This document shows positions 1 through 11,158 of a stretch of DNA of 64,000 bases, in pieces. The DNA is from Eucalyptus grandis. Taxonomy: Eukaryota; Streptophyta; Magnoliopsida; Myrtales; Myrtaceae. The first letter of the stretch is position 1. Every line of letters starts with the position of its first letter. Location of the stretch: assembly GCF_016545825.1 (NCBI RefSeq), contig NC_052618.1:48306196-48370195 (forward strand), given 5' to 3'. The translations under genes were made by a program, and so were the position numbers. A model generated the notes under the pieces. It made no database searches. It saw nothing but the letters and a program-made list of their open reading frames with translations, and was not told where the DNA came from.

Positions 1-923
1 CAATCTAAGAGAAACGAGGAGGACGAGGATGATGTCGACGTGAGTTAGCGTCTTATTTTGACTCGTAGCTGTAGAGCATTAAATCCCAGAATTTGGACAG
101 GCGACTAAACGCAGCGGCCCACGGCGAAAAAGAACATTAATAAATCCAAAAAATAGAAAAAAGGAGATAAAATAAAATCCTAGTTCGGTCGCTGACAAGA
201 TTTAGCCGGCCGGCCCGGCCCAGTTGGCTTCAAAAGTTATGCAGACAAATAACTTCGGTGATTTTTCCCCTTTTTTTAAAATTTTTATTTTTGTTTTTGG
301 ACGATGGGAAGATTCGGACCGGTCTTAACGGCAAGTTGGTTAGTTGGTCACGAAATCTTTTTGTGTCTCCCTGCATGTGCATGTGGGGGCCCGCAAAGAT
401 CCTGCTCTGATCGTGCCTGTTCCTTCTGAATTAAGTTTTACCCTTTTTCGTCCGAAATTTTGACATAACATTAACATCTACCTCTTTTGGATCTTAGTAG
501 GTCCTTAAATTACTTCCTCCTGAATTAGATATCTCGGGAGGACTTCTTCTCACAAGCCATTTATAGGCAAATGAGGGGTAGTATGGGATAATGTCCCAAT
601 TGGATATCCCAAAACAACATCGGGGACTTACGTGTCCAGATTTGAATGAATGTCGCAAAAGTTTTTTGTGTGTCTAAAATTGAAAAAAGAAAAATGTCGA
701 AGTTCGTTCGTCGTAAAACTCAAGTACACACAGGTTTTTTTCTCACACTCAATAGAATTTAGCCCAGTTAAAAAATTGGAGATCATTTATTCAAATCCTG
801 CTTACTCACTGTCTGCATCGAGGCCATCTATAGAGATCGAGGGTCTAGGTTTAATGGATACCCGAGCCTCGCCGTATATTCTAAGGGCCCATAAGATAAG
901 CAAGGCGTCTACGCTCGAGCCGT
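1..923. other. Intergenic DNA before the assembly gap
   Basis: AT-rich sequence with short poly-T and poly-A runs. The longest open frames run into the N gap and show no recognisable domain. I see no gene, splice structure or clear repeat here. Confidence 0.6.
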
Positions 924-1023
924 NNNNNNNNNNNNNNNNNNNNNNNNNNNNNNNNNNNNNNNNNNNNNNNNNNNNNNNNNNNNNNNNNNNNNNNNNNNNN
1001 NNNNNNNNNNNNNNNNNNNNNNN
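924..1023. other. Assembly gap of 100 Ns
   Basis: Exactly 100 N characters, the usual placeholder for a scaffold join of unknown size. Open frames crossing it have no meaning. The left end of the Harbinger element to the right may lie in or beyond the gap. Confidence 0.98.
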
Positions 1024-1168
1024 TATTAACAAATTCAATGACTTTTTTATATATATTTGCACTAAGATGTATATATAAAAGAGATATATTAACAAATTCA
1101 ATGACTTTTTTTTTTATATATATTTGCATTGAGATGTATATATAAAAGAGATATATTAACAAATTCAT
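1024..1168. repeat. Tandem repeat of about 65 bp next to the gap
   Basis: The string tattaacaaattca starts at 1024, 1087 and 1154. Between these starts the same unit recurs: a poly-T/TA run, then 'gatgtatatataaaagaga'. This gives two full units and a partial third, with periods of 63 and 67 bp. The array runs straight into the N gap, so it is probably longer in the real genome and may be why the assembly broke here. Confidence 0.85.
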
Positions 1169-1299
1169 AAGTTAAAGTTAAAGAATACATCAAAGTGGAC
1201 TTTTTCTCAATTAAAAGAAAGAGTAATTTCATTATAATAAACATGATTACATATGCATCGAAGAAAGAAATAGGTTTATATTGAAAATTACAAACATCC

Positions 1300-2651
1300 T
1301 TAAGTATTTAGTAAACTCATTGCTATTTGATCACGTAAACGCGCCATATCATAAGATAAATTGTCATTTGGAAGTACCGGCCCCTCATTTGTATCATCAA
1401 GGTCAATTGAACATCCATAATTGGGATCCAAATCTGCTCTTGCAAAATGTCTATCATTGGCGGCGTTTCGTCAGATATAATTATGCAAAGTCATTGTCGC
1501 TTATAACAATTTTTACTTGTTTCTCAAATGGAAAATTTGGCATATGCTTTAAATTTTCCACTTCTTCTTCAAGACACCAAAAGCTCGCTCAATTTCCGAA
1601 CGCAGCGAGGAATGAGCACGGTTGAATACCTCTCGATAGCAGTCATGTAGGGGCAGGACCTTGTTGAAATTCTCGCAAATGATATCTAACTTTTTTATAC
1701 GGTCCCAAATAACCTGTCGGATTTGGATATCCAAAGATCTACTAAATAATATTTACCTCGCACAAATATAATATAAATTAAATCAACACAGACTACATTT
1801 ATACATATTAATGTACAAAATCATTAATTAACAAACCTGGGAGGAGGATGAGGAAATTGCACATCACGCCTCCCTAAAGCTTCATAGAAAATACGAGTAT
1901 CATGGGCTTGGCCCTCCCCAACCAGCCCAAACATAGTGAATTCCATATTAAAATTACACACCGCTAAGATATTTTGAGTGGGTAAAATTTTCGACCAATA
2001 AAACGAATCTGATCTTGTACAGGTATCATCGCTGGGATATGAGTGCCATCAATAGCTCCAATACAACCCTAAAACAAAAACACAAATATTATTATATAAT
2101 CAAAATTTGCTTTTAATTCCTTCTTCATATTGTATAATAAAAACATACCTTAAAATATGGAAAATCTTCGATTATTTTTTATCTTCTCCGAACATCCCTA
2201 AATTGCCAATCAGCTGGTTGGATCAAATCTTTTCCATTTCACATACTTTATCTAATACTAAGCCAAAATATCTTTATGGTTTCCCAGAACGCTGAAACGC
2301 TCTTGTGTTAACCTATTACCTACACCATGTCCTAAAATATGAAGAAATATTCCAAGCATTTCTGTAACATCAATATTCCTAGTTCCTTTAAGACCATAAC
2401 GTGTTACTAAATCATGCATTAAATTATTAAATACAATCTTATCCATTCTAAACATTTGATAACATCTTATCGGATTAGCATCTTCGTCCATCAACTCTCC
2501 AACCCATGCATTTCCTGTATATGATGATGTCCTACAAGGTTTTTTCTCATTGTATATTGCTTGATAAGTGATTGCGGCTTGTGTAATTTCCACGAGTTGC
2601 CAATATTCCTCGTCCTCTTTTCATGAAATTCTTTTCGGGAGAGTCATCCAT
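1300..2651 (-). pseudogene. Harbinger-type DDE transposase (HARBI1/ALP1-like), broken
   Basis: Read on the minus strand from ATG at 2651, family blocks appear in order but in shifting frames. First comes an N-terminal region ending GNRLTQERF (about 2593-2280), then FGLVLDKVCEM and DWQFRDV. Next is GCIGAIDGTHIPAMIPVQDQ (about 2075-2015), whose D is the first catalytic residue. GLVGEGQAHDTRIFYEAL (about 1935-1885) supplies the second D. GYPNPTGYLGPYK follows an apparent intron near 1740-1830. RAHSSLRSEIERAFGVLKKK (about 1625-1555) supplies the catalytic E. The tail ends in RLRDQIAMSLLNT at 1300. At least four frameshifts separate these blocks, so no full protein can be made. In plants the ALP1 lineage includes domesticated relatives, but this copy is simply decayed. 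Confidence 0.88.
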
Positions 2652-2890
2652 ATCTGTTTAAAGTAACAAAACAATAAGAAAAGTGATGGGCTAATCATCA
2701 ATCAATGAAACAATTATCATCCATAATATATATGCAAACTCCATCCATTCAAAAGAACACAAACTAAAAACACAAGACTAAAAAACATAATTAAAAAGAG
2801 AGTTCACAAGTAGTGCACATCACCAATCCAAAATAAGTTTCACGTTACAACATAGATTCATATAAAAAGCTCAAACAAGTAACTAGTATC

Positions 2891-3890
2891 CTAGCGACGA
2901 CTATTATGCTCCTCCAACTTATACTTCAGCCACTCGACTTTCTCTTCATCTTCATCCAAGTTCATAAAAATTTGCCTATTGTCTTTCTTTTCAGAAAGAT
3001 GAGAGAGTGCAAAGAAGAACAACTTTTGTCTTCCTTAATCTCGGGAATGGCTTTCAATGTTTGCATAATCTCTTTGTAGGTCAAATTCCCTTGCAACCGA
3101 TGTTGCATTGCTCCTACTTTCAACCGCTGAGCAAAGTCTGTCGATTTGCGATGCTAACTTAGGCAGCCGGTCAATTTTCTCTCTCTTTCCTCGAGCTTCC
3201 TTTGTGGAACTTTGTACCGTTCTTTTATGGCTCTTACTTTGACTTGGTTGGACATTCGTTTCACCTACATTACACTCTAAAGTATCGTCGAGTAGATCCC
3301 GCACAATCACCAATATCAACTTGTGTGGCCTCGAGTATCTCATTGCATAAACCTTGTGCGGGATTCCAAGTAACACTTCCAAAGTGGCAAGCTGTACACG
3401 AACATTCTGTCCAACATCACTTCCATATCTCGGATGTATGCCTTTCGTCGAAAGACTTTAAGCTTAGGATTAGCCTGTTATAATAAGATATTTTCATGAG
3501 TTATATCCAAAAAGAAGAACTTATAAAAAAATGTGGCAAAAAAAAGATAAACACCTGAATCTTTCCCTCCCACCATTCATCACTTGCATCAATCGTTTTC
3601 TTCCTTGGATCCCATCCTAGCCCCGTTTCCTTTTGAATCAATTGTTTCCATCTTTTCCATTCTTCCTTTAGATTATCCCACTTACTCTTCATTTGATTTT
3701 TATCATATTTTTGCCCTCGGCTCTTCAAACTTGGTAATTATAGCTGTCCATCCATCTCTTTTGTTGGTCGCAGGGCGATTGCCTTTGTCAATTTGTTCAA
3801 TGCACAATCGACAAAATGTTTCTACATCTTCCGGACTCAATGAGCCTTTTCTTTTGATGAACTCGCCATCTTCCAATAGAATAAAACACA
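2891..3890 (-). pseudogene. Myb/SANT-like DNA-binding protein of a Harbinger element, broken
   Basis: The minus-strand frame gives SLSPEDVETFCRLCIEQIDK, then GWTAIITKF (to about 3730). It then shifts by one base to GQKYDKNQMKSKWDNLKEEW and ends DEWWEGKIQ at about 3556. This is the trihelix-like Myb/SANT domain seen in L10-interacting MYB proteins and in Harbinger ORF1. A probable intron (about 3555-3480) leads to ANPKLKVFRRK. The C-terminal helix region follows (KLASQIDRLCSAVESRSN, about 3155-3100), and the last block EEKVEWLKYKLEEHNSRR ends at 2891. The one-base shift near 3722 and a second near 3035 inactivate it. In intact elements this protein helps the transposase bind DNA. Confidence 0.82.
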
Positions 3891-4010
3891 AACACATTTG
3901 AAAATGAAAACAAATGAGATTAACTATGACCCAATTCCCTATAGATGAATGAAAACATATATAGATAGAACTATGCATAGCACAGAAGGTTGAGTTTAGG
4001 ACGTTCATTC

Positions 4011-5442
4011 TCCATTTTTAGCTAATTTCCTCTTTTAGATGGAAAGGATCCTTACAACTATGGATGCATTTAGTTTATCATAAAATTTCACAAATTCACG
4101 ATCTATTGAGCACATACCTAAAAACCATATGGGTGACAGGAAAAACATTGCAAACAAGGGGCAAAATCAAGGTTGTTAATTGCATTAAACAAAAAAGAAG
4201 CAAAAAAGCTTCACAGCGAGGGATAGACAACATAGATACCAAACTGAGACGTTAACAAGAGAATTCTGATTACGATATCTAGTGCTAAGCATGCCTTGCT
4301 CTGTCACTGCAGCAATCTCAATGATCTCAAACACAAGTGTTCTATAAGATTCAGACTTTACAAGCAAAACAAAGACTCCCTTAGACTAACCGAACAAACG
4401 ACACATCAATCGAACCCAAACAGCCCAAGAAAATGAACTCGAGAGCAATTCTACAACTGAAAAAACTCTATGCTGCAATCTCACGCCAATTGCTAGACAT
4501 CATCATATCATTGAATTCACAGAGTTACAGCTACATATTCACATGGAACAAAAGAAAGCGAAAGAGTAAAAAGGACTGACCCGCCTCAAACAAAAGAACA
4601 GAGGAGCCCGCGAAAAGATGGGAAATTTGGAGAGACCCAGAAGAAAAAAGATCCTGATTTGCCCAAAAGAGCAGCACCGGAGTTTCCTAGAGACGTTCTC
4701 GATCACGCCGTCCAATCTTTCTTCCACCCCTGATTTGCCCACAAGGTACCCTGCAAAGCAACCAGTCCCCGACAGAAGTTCTGACTCAAAATTGTTGTTA
4801 CATACTGAAAATAGAAACATGACAAGAAAGTCAATATGAAAAGCTCAACAATGTGAACAATTGAGATGGAATATCGAGATGAGGAAAATACACCAAGAGC
4901 AAGGTAACAATCTGATTTCCAGATTTTCTTTCCTTTCTGAAGAATCATGGTAAACCAGATTCTTGGAAAATTGCTTAGTAGGAGAACCACACCCCACCCA
5001 GGGTTTAGCACTTTCGGATAAGTCAATAACACAAGAAGAGTTTTCAGAACCATTATAATAACTATGTTCAAGTAGCATCATCATTCTATCACATTGTAAA
5101 TATTACTTCCGGTCCCAAAAGACAAAAAATTGCAGCTACTGTTCGAGGAAAATCCAATTACACGTGTTCACATTTCTGTAAATACCTCCAAGCAGAGAAA
5201 TGTACATTATTGAAAATGCCTGTAAAAGGATTATCTTGAATAAGAAAGGTTCAAATGAGTGATTTGCACACCAAACAGATGGAAAGATGCACCAAAAACA
5301 GATGCATGTGTAGACATCTTGTATAATGCATCAATGAGAGTTTAACAAGAAGAAATGAAGCATGCACTCTTCTACACGACATGAATTATAGGCATATTGA
5401 TATGATGTTATAAACTTCACTTCCCCAATTTGTTTTGTAGCG

Positions 5443-5473
<31 letters not shown>

Positions 5474-6195
5474 TTCTCGACGGGGCGTCTTATTGTCAAC
5501 GAACTTTCAAGAGCATGCGAGAAAGTTAGCTGCTGGGGAGATCAGAAAGTAGCCGTGCACGAACAAGAAAGGCAGGTGAAATATGCAATCTTTTAATCTC
5601 ATTGAGCTTTTGTTAATGGGTATTCTCTGTAAGTCAGAATATATAATGCCCGTAATATAATTCCTGCAGATGAAGTGAAGATTTAGGCATGCCATGCGTA
5701 CAGCTTTAACCTAATCATTTTGTTAAATAGATTTTAACTGCACGCACAGAGTCGAATCTTAATCCCGCTCATGCGCACATTTCTCGCTCGCAAAAAGACG
5801 GCAACTGGAAAGAGGAAAGCGCGAGAAACTTGTTGTGGGTTCTTTTCGTCAGACCATAAATGGGAAGTCTTCACGCATGTTTGGGGGAGAATCAATAATC
5901 GCAGAGAGCAAGTCCCCAAGATGATAATCGAAGGGAGGAACAGAAACATGCAGGTGTGGAAAGAAAACGAGGGAGAGTGCTTGAATCAGACGCCCAGTTA
6001 AAAATAAAAAAAACACAGAGTGGTCCAAACCCAAAATCCTTCCCTAGTTTTCTCTGCATTTTCCCAGAACACCCAAACAGAGAGCTTGCAAGCGAGCTAA
6101 AAAACACATCCGAGAAAGAAACCCAAATCGATGAACACATGAACAAGGAAAAGAGAACATGCTCAGCACTACAAGATGAAATTCCCAACTCACCT
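4011..6195 (-). other. Possible minus-strand transcribed region, product not recognised
   Basis: On the minus strand a CT-rich leader (about 6380-6196, containing AAACCCTAG) ends at a good splice donor, TTTAG|GTGAGT, at 6196/6195. This looks like a 5'-UTR exon followed by an intron. Further down, exon-like stretches occur at about 5084-4850 (frame with CVIDLSESAKPWVGCGSPTK) and after a strong acceptor (tttctattttcag) at about 4806 (frame with GTGCFAGYLVGKSGVEERLD). I could not join these two exons in one frame, so this may be a non-coding RNA, a decayed gene or chance. A CT microsatellite lies at 5443-5474. No family is recognised. Confidence 0.25.
5443..5474. repeat. CT microsatellite
   Basis: About 32 bases of alternating C and T with one interruption (ctctat). 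Ordinary plant simple-sequence repeat. Confidence 0.9.
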
Positions 6196-6380
6196 AAAGA
6201 CCAGACCTCCTGAAGTTTAGCTCCGAATGACGATTCTTGGTGCGTGCTCGTGGATTTGAGAGAGAAGAAGAAGACGTCGGTCAGGCTTGTGGATTTGAGA
6301 GAGAAGAAGAAAAGACTTGCGGGTGGGTAAGGAATGGAAGAGGAAAGCGTGTGCGTAGATCTAGGGTTTTCGGAAGGGTT
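6196..6380 (-). other. Candidate 5'-UTR exon with a 39-bp repeated block
   Basis: The block gtggatttgagagagaagaa occurs at 6250 and again at 6289 (period 39). Read on the minus strand it is a CT-rich leader typical of plant 5' untranslated exons, ending at the GTGAGT donor mentioned for the neighbouring region. Confidence 0.3.
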
Positions 6381-6464
6381 AAACTTGGAATTTTGTTAAG
6401 TTATGAGGGCAACCATGGCAAACGAATAAAGTTCATTAAAACCCTCCACCAGCTTACCGAGAAA

Positions 6465-6631
6465 GCTGAAATGCCCAAGGCAGGGGTACCCCTGCCTTGG
6501 GCTTTCAGCCTTCGAAATGCAGGTTTTCAGCTAAAGGTACTTGCGAATGTTTTTGCCAAACACCCATTTTTAGCCCAAAGGGCTTTAGGAGCCTAAAGTG
6601 CCTTACAAAGGCCAAATCCAAACGCACCCTA
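6465..6631. repeat. 30-bp perfect palindrome and a single MITE-like terminus
   Basis: Positions 6473-6502 form a perfect inverted repeat centred on GGTACC. With one mismatch it extends to gctgaaa/tttcagc at 6465-6509. About 120 bases further on, the string ccaaatccaaacgcaccct (about 6613-6631) has the form of a right terminus seen in other elements of this window (for example at 27281-27290). I found no matching left terminus nearby, so this seems to be the right part of a truncated transposon with a central hairpin. Confidence 0.5.
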
Positions 6632-7025
6632 TGTTTGCTAGTAAAGCTGTAAATTTCCTGTTTTTGGAGTACCTATCAACGAAGGAAGGGACCGGTTCTA
6701 CTTTTTTTGTGCTGTAGTCATGTCTAGTCCATCTCCCTCGCTGCTGTCGATCCACGACTGATGTAAGAAGCGACCGTATGTTCTCACTTGTTGAGTAAAA
6801 CTCGTTTACCATGAGATTTAAGCTTCTATCTGGGATCGATTTTTCTGTTCCTTGCCCAACTGAAAAAGAAAAATAGGGTAGACGTTGCAGCAATTTATAA
6901 AATTCCGTCTTCTTCTACTTCGAGAAAGGGAAGGGAATTATGCAATCGGCACCCGAGAGAGAATTCCTCGCCCCGATTCGCAACAATTCGAAGAATGGAT
7001 TCGAGTAGCTTGAGCTAAAACTCAA

Positions 7026-7649
7026 GTGCCCGTTAATAATCTACTACTTAGTCAAAGCATGGAAATGGCGCGTCGATTGATGGCCAAATTTTTTTCCATT
7101 CCGGAAATTGCGACGAAGCTTCAAGTCAGGGTAGAGTGGATACCACCCCTAGACCGCCGATGGAGAAAAACTGAAGCTGGACTTTCGGGTGGCTGGGAAG
7201 GGTCGGCCTCCATTGTCGGGTCCAAAATCGAAAAAGAACCAAGGGAAGAATCGCGACTTCAATTTCGGGGCAAACAAATCGGGTCGCCCGGAGTATTTAT
7301 TGGGGCGCAGCGAACCCGAGGAGGGGGGTTGGCGGGCTGGTCGGTTGGGTCGCGAGGGCGACGGGTCAAATCGTTTGGTCTCGAGCCGTGCGATCGCGCG
7401 GTACGAGATGTAATCTCCGCCGTTGCTCTCTCAAAATATCGCGGAAGCATCCGCGAGTTTTTCAAATCCGGGGCAGGGGCCGTGAAGCGGGTGGGGCCCA
7501 CTACCCCATGTGCTCCGCCGCATATCCTGCTCTCCACTCTCTCTTTTTGCTTTTGTTTTCTTTCTCCAGTTTTGAATTTTCAATTTTTTTTTTTGTGCGA
7601 CTTTGCCTTCGACCTACCTACCGCTCCGGTGTCGTTTGAAGTAGGTTGA
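7026..7649 (+). other. Unrecognised 207-codon open frame in a GC-rich island
   Basis: The frame is open for 207 codons but shows no domain I recognise. Its second half overlaps a CT-rich tract (about 7535-7600), which gives a phenylalanine/serine-rich tail. GC content rises here compared with both flanks, as at plant promoters or first exons, but no following exon was found. It could be an orphan promoter or leader, or a chance frame in GC-rich sequence. A 92-codon frame on the other strand overlaps it and is equally featureless. Confidence 0.15.
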
Positions 7650-8331
7650 GTTGGTGTTGGTATATCTGCTAATGTACTTTAAAGTGTCGAATTCAAAGGG
7701 AAAAGAAAAAGCCCAAATTAGGCGTGAGGTTTCCCCATCAACATAGGGCTTTCCCTTTATTTATTTTATCGTTTCGTAGACGGCTTCCCTCTATTTGGAA
7801 AGAAAGGAATCATCCCTCGCGTCCCTTCTTACGCAAACTTCTATCTAGTTTTTTTTTTTTTAGTTGGATAGATCAAAAACATTTATTTAACGAATAAAAA
7901 AGCATTAATTCTCTTCTTCTTTTTTTCATTTAATATAAAAAAATCCCACTTAGAAGTAATAGAATAAACCCAAAAAAGGGAACTCATTGTCGGTTCTAGC
8001 GTAGATAGGCCAATTCTTGATTCCACAAAATAGGACACCATCCTACCTAATCAGGTTCCACCCACCCTCAAATAATTACCCCTAGCAAGTGGCCTTATTC
8101 TTCTTATTATTATTTTTTTCACTAAAATGGGGGCATCCCATGTGAACAAATTGCCTATTGCAAGCAAAGAAAATTTAGTTTAAAGTTGCAAATTTTGCTT
8201 GTGGTGGTTGCGAGTGGAAGCTTCAAGATCAACGATACAACTGAACTCAAGCTCATCATTTGCAAACTAATTAAGGTTTCCTTAGAGTTACATAGTCTAG
8301 AGTATTGCACCTATAGAACTACCTTGCAAAC
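7650..8331. other. Intergenic AT-rich DNA
   Basis: Poly-T runs and AT-rich sequence with no convincing gene, repeat or splice signals. Confidence 0.5.
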
Positions 8332-9360
8332 TAGGACTGATCAATTCTCGGTCCGCTCCGATTCCGAGATGAAACTGAGAACCGAACCAAAATGACTGAT
8401 TTTCATATTCTAGGACCGGAAACCGGACCGATTAGCGGAATCGGTAATTTGTTGTTTGAGGGCAAAAATAAATTGAAAAATATTGCAACTTGCTTCTTAT
8501 TTCCTTGGTCTAAGCACTGGATTGAGGTTCAAATCACACTCTCCTCACACCCTCTCTGTTTTGTCACCCAGCAAAGAAAAAGAAATCATTTTTTCACACA
8601 AGTAGTTTGCAGGCATTATCATTTTCTTTAGATAAGATAGCGGTCTACTCTTGTCAACTTCTACCGCGAAGAACCTTGAGTATTGGACGGAATGCTCACA
8701 ACTCATCATAAAGCATCAGAACAAGAAAAAATTGAGGATACATGTCCTCTGTTCTAAATCGCGGTTGTTGTGGGTCCTCTTAGATTGTCGTTCTCTCACA
8801 GCTTGTTTGTTGGGAGGTGAAGCATGTAACTCATTGCAGGAACAAACTGCAAGCAAAGGAACTTGCAAAAAAGCTCTTCTGTGATGGGTAATACTCATGG
8901 CATCTGCAGATGACAAAATGCCGGTGATGCTATTTGCAGTTCAAGTGCCGAAGAGAGGCTTTATCAGGGAACCATTTTCTTGGTTGGACAGCTATTCTCA
9001 ATCGCTTTATCACATTAATAGTCGAAACTCCATATCTTAAATATTTAAGAGTAATAAAAGAAGATAATTGTTTGTTATCTCTATACTAGTTATCTCTTAA
9101 AGAAGATAAGGGAAGGTGGGGAAAGCAGAAAGCAAAACGGGAAGGAAGGGAAAGCAAAAAGGGCAGGATGGTTTTTCCCCATTTTTTTTTTTAATCAACC
9201 GATCCGGTTCGGTTGGTTTGTTTTTCACCTTGGAACTGGGAACCAAACCAACCGATCGCCAATTCCAAGAATAGGAATTGGGAACTGGATACCATTTCTA
9301 GGAATTGCCGAGAACTGACTGAACTGGTTCGATTTGAGTGGTTCTGGTTGTACACCTCTA
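8332..9360. mobile_element. hAT-like non-autonomous DNA transposon
   Basis: The left end reads TAGGACTGATCAATTC and the right end, read inward on the other strand, TAGAGGTGTACAACC, so the two ends form an imperfect terminal inverted repeat. The flanking octamers are TTGCAAAC (8324-8331) and ATGCAAAC (9361-9368), an 8-bp target duplication with one mismatch, as expected for the hAT superfamily. Both subterminal regions are rich in 'ccgattccg/ggttcggttgg' type motifs (8350-8450 and 9195-9330). No transposase remnant is seen in its 1029 bp. Confidence 0.65.
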
Positions 9361-11020
9361 ATGCAAACCACTCGCTTATCCAACCATCTTGATGGTTGCA
9401 CTTGACATTGATTACCGGTATGGTTGCACTTCTCAAGGATGCCCCCTATCAAATTCTAAATCCCCACTACCCATACAAAACTTTGAAACCCTAACTCAAC
9501 TATTGCTAATTGCCTCGTCGCCATCCATTAGACCTATCAAAGAGGCGGCTGTGTCGAAAATGATTTGACCTAAATCGATTTATTTAATCTGTTTTAACTA
9601 ATTTTCATACAATACAAATTTAGTTACTCATAGTAACATAACCTATATTGTTAAAACACTTTCATATTAGACCATGTACAAACTAAGTTGAGCTTGCAGA
9701 GTGAGCAAGTATAAGATTGAGTGAGAGTAAGAAAAAGTTATAGAGGCAAGTTGAATTTAAAGTAAGTTGTGAACCCATTTAACACTCAATATTATTTTGG
9801 GTTTTACCGGTCAAAACATATTTATGACTCATTTGTTGAATATATATAACCTATATAATAATTTAGCTAATCAAATAGGGGTCAAAAAATGAGTTTATAA
9901 CCCATTTTGATTTATTTATAGCCTACCATCGTGATGATCTTCACGCCACTTCACCTTCTTACTCTTGGTTCCCTACCCTCGGCGCCGGCCTCTGTGTGTG
10001 TACTTGTGTCTACGGCAACCTTAGGTAACGTCGTGTCACGACACTATCGACCCCTGTTCGAGGTCATGGGTCATCTGGGCCATTATCAAGATCTACCTAG
10101 CGCTCTTCTCAAGTGGATGGGGGTTGACGTGGCATACAAACTCAAGATTTACCTACTTTCAGGTTAGCTTATTATTATCAAGGAAAGTTTTCACTTCTAC
10201 AATATGCTAATTAATTTCCATCTTGAAAAGCTAAAAGATAAAACCAGATTTACAATAAGTTTTGGCCATAATTCATTTATTTCACATGAGACATCGTAGC
10301 ATGTGATAGTAGCGATATAGGTTTGGAGTCAAAGTTGTCCCAAATTTGGCCTAACATGACTCGATCATACCATCAATTGAAATACCACAAATCTATCACG
10401 AACTTGAATTTTTTCGATCATTCGTACTCCAATCCGTGATCCATTACAAACAATAAGCTCTTAAATCAAGGATATAAACCGGCAAATTATCATAGATTGT
10501 CAAACTCATACAAAAAAGCTCATGCTTTCCTTTTGGGTCCTTTGGGCCGCTTGATACGGAATTATCCAAAATAATGAGTTAAGTGTTTCGTATGGGTCCA
10601 ACATCACCATCCCCACAGTCAATCTCTCAGCCATTTAAATGGATCGACTCCATTTAGCTCGAATGGAAATGTCCAACTGCCATCTGGTCTCGGGTCACCC
10701 TCACCAAACGAATGGATCCGTATACTTTCCACACGAGGCCCAAAGTCCATCGCGAAACCAACGACGCGCACAGGCTTTCTCGTGGGCCGGGCCTAAAGGA
10801 AGAAACTAAACATTCTGGTGGCCCAATCGCAGGGCCGAGAGATTAGGAGGAACCGAATCGGTCCACACCTGACGTCGGATCGAGACTCGAAGCCCCGAAC
10901 CGACCCGACCCGGTCAAAACAAGCAGGAAAAACCTCTAACACGTCATCGTCATCCTCCTCCTCCTCCTCCTCCTCATCTTCCATCGTCACCACCACCGCA
11001 CCGAACCCGGGAGAGCGGAG
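9361..11020. other. Intergenic DNA and MTEF1-like promoter region
   Basis: AT-rich repeats of uncertain kind lie at 9540-9910. From about 10540 GC content rises towards the mTERF start codon. A CTC/TCC microsatellite (about 10950-10980) lies just before the ATG, as is common in plant leaders. No clear TATA box is seen. Confidence 0.5.
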
Positions 11021-11123
11021 ATGATAATCCAGCTCCACCACCACCCCTCTCCCCTCCATCCAATCCTCCACCTCCCCAAGCCCCTCCGGACCCACCGCCT
11101 CCGCCTCCGCCTCCGCCTCCCAC

Positions 11124-11158
<35 letters not shown>

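Larger units (their letters stand above)
1281..4010 (-). mobile_element. Decayed PIF/Harbinger DNA transposon
   Basis: Two gene remnants lie head to tail on the minus strand: first a Myb/SANT-like DNA-binding protein (about 3890-2891), then a DDE transposase of the HARBI1/ALP1 type (2651-1300). Autonomous PIF/Harbinger elements carry exactly this pair. Both genes are broken by frameshifts, so the copy cannot be autonomous. I could not find a matching pair of terminal inverted repeats, so the limits given are those of the coding remnants. The left end may be in the N gap. Confidence 0.85.

Noticed and set aside
650..1168. Open frames of 95-142 codons across the N gap
   Set aside because: They run through 100 Ns, so the reading frame is not real.
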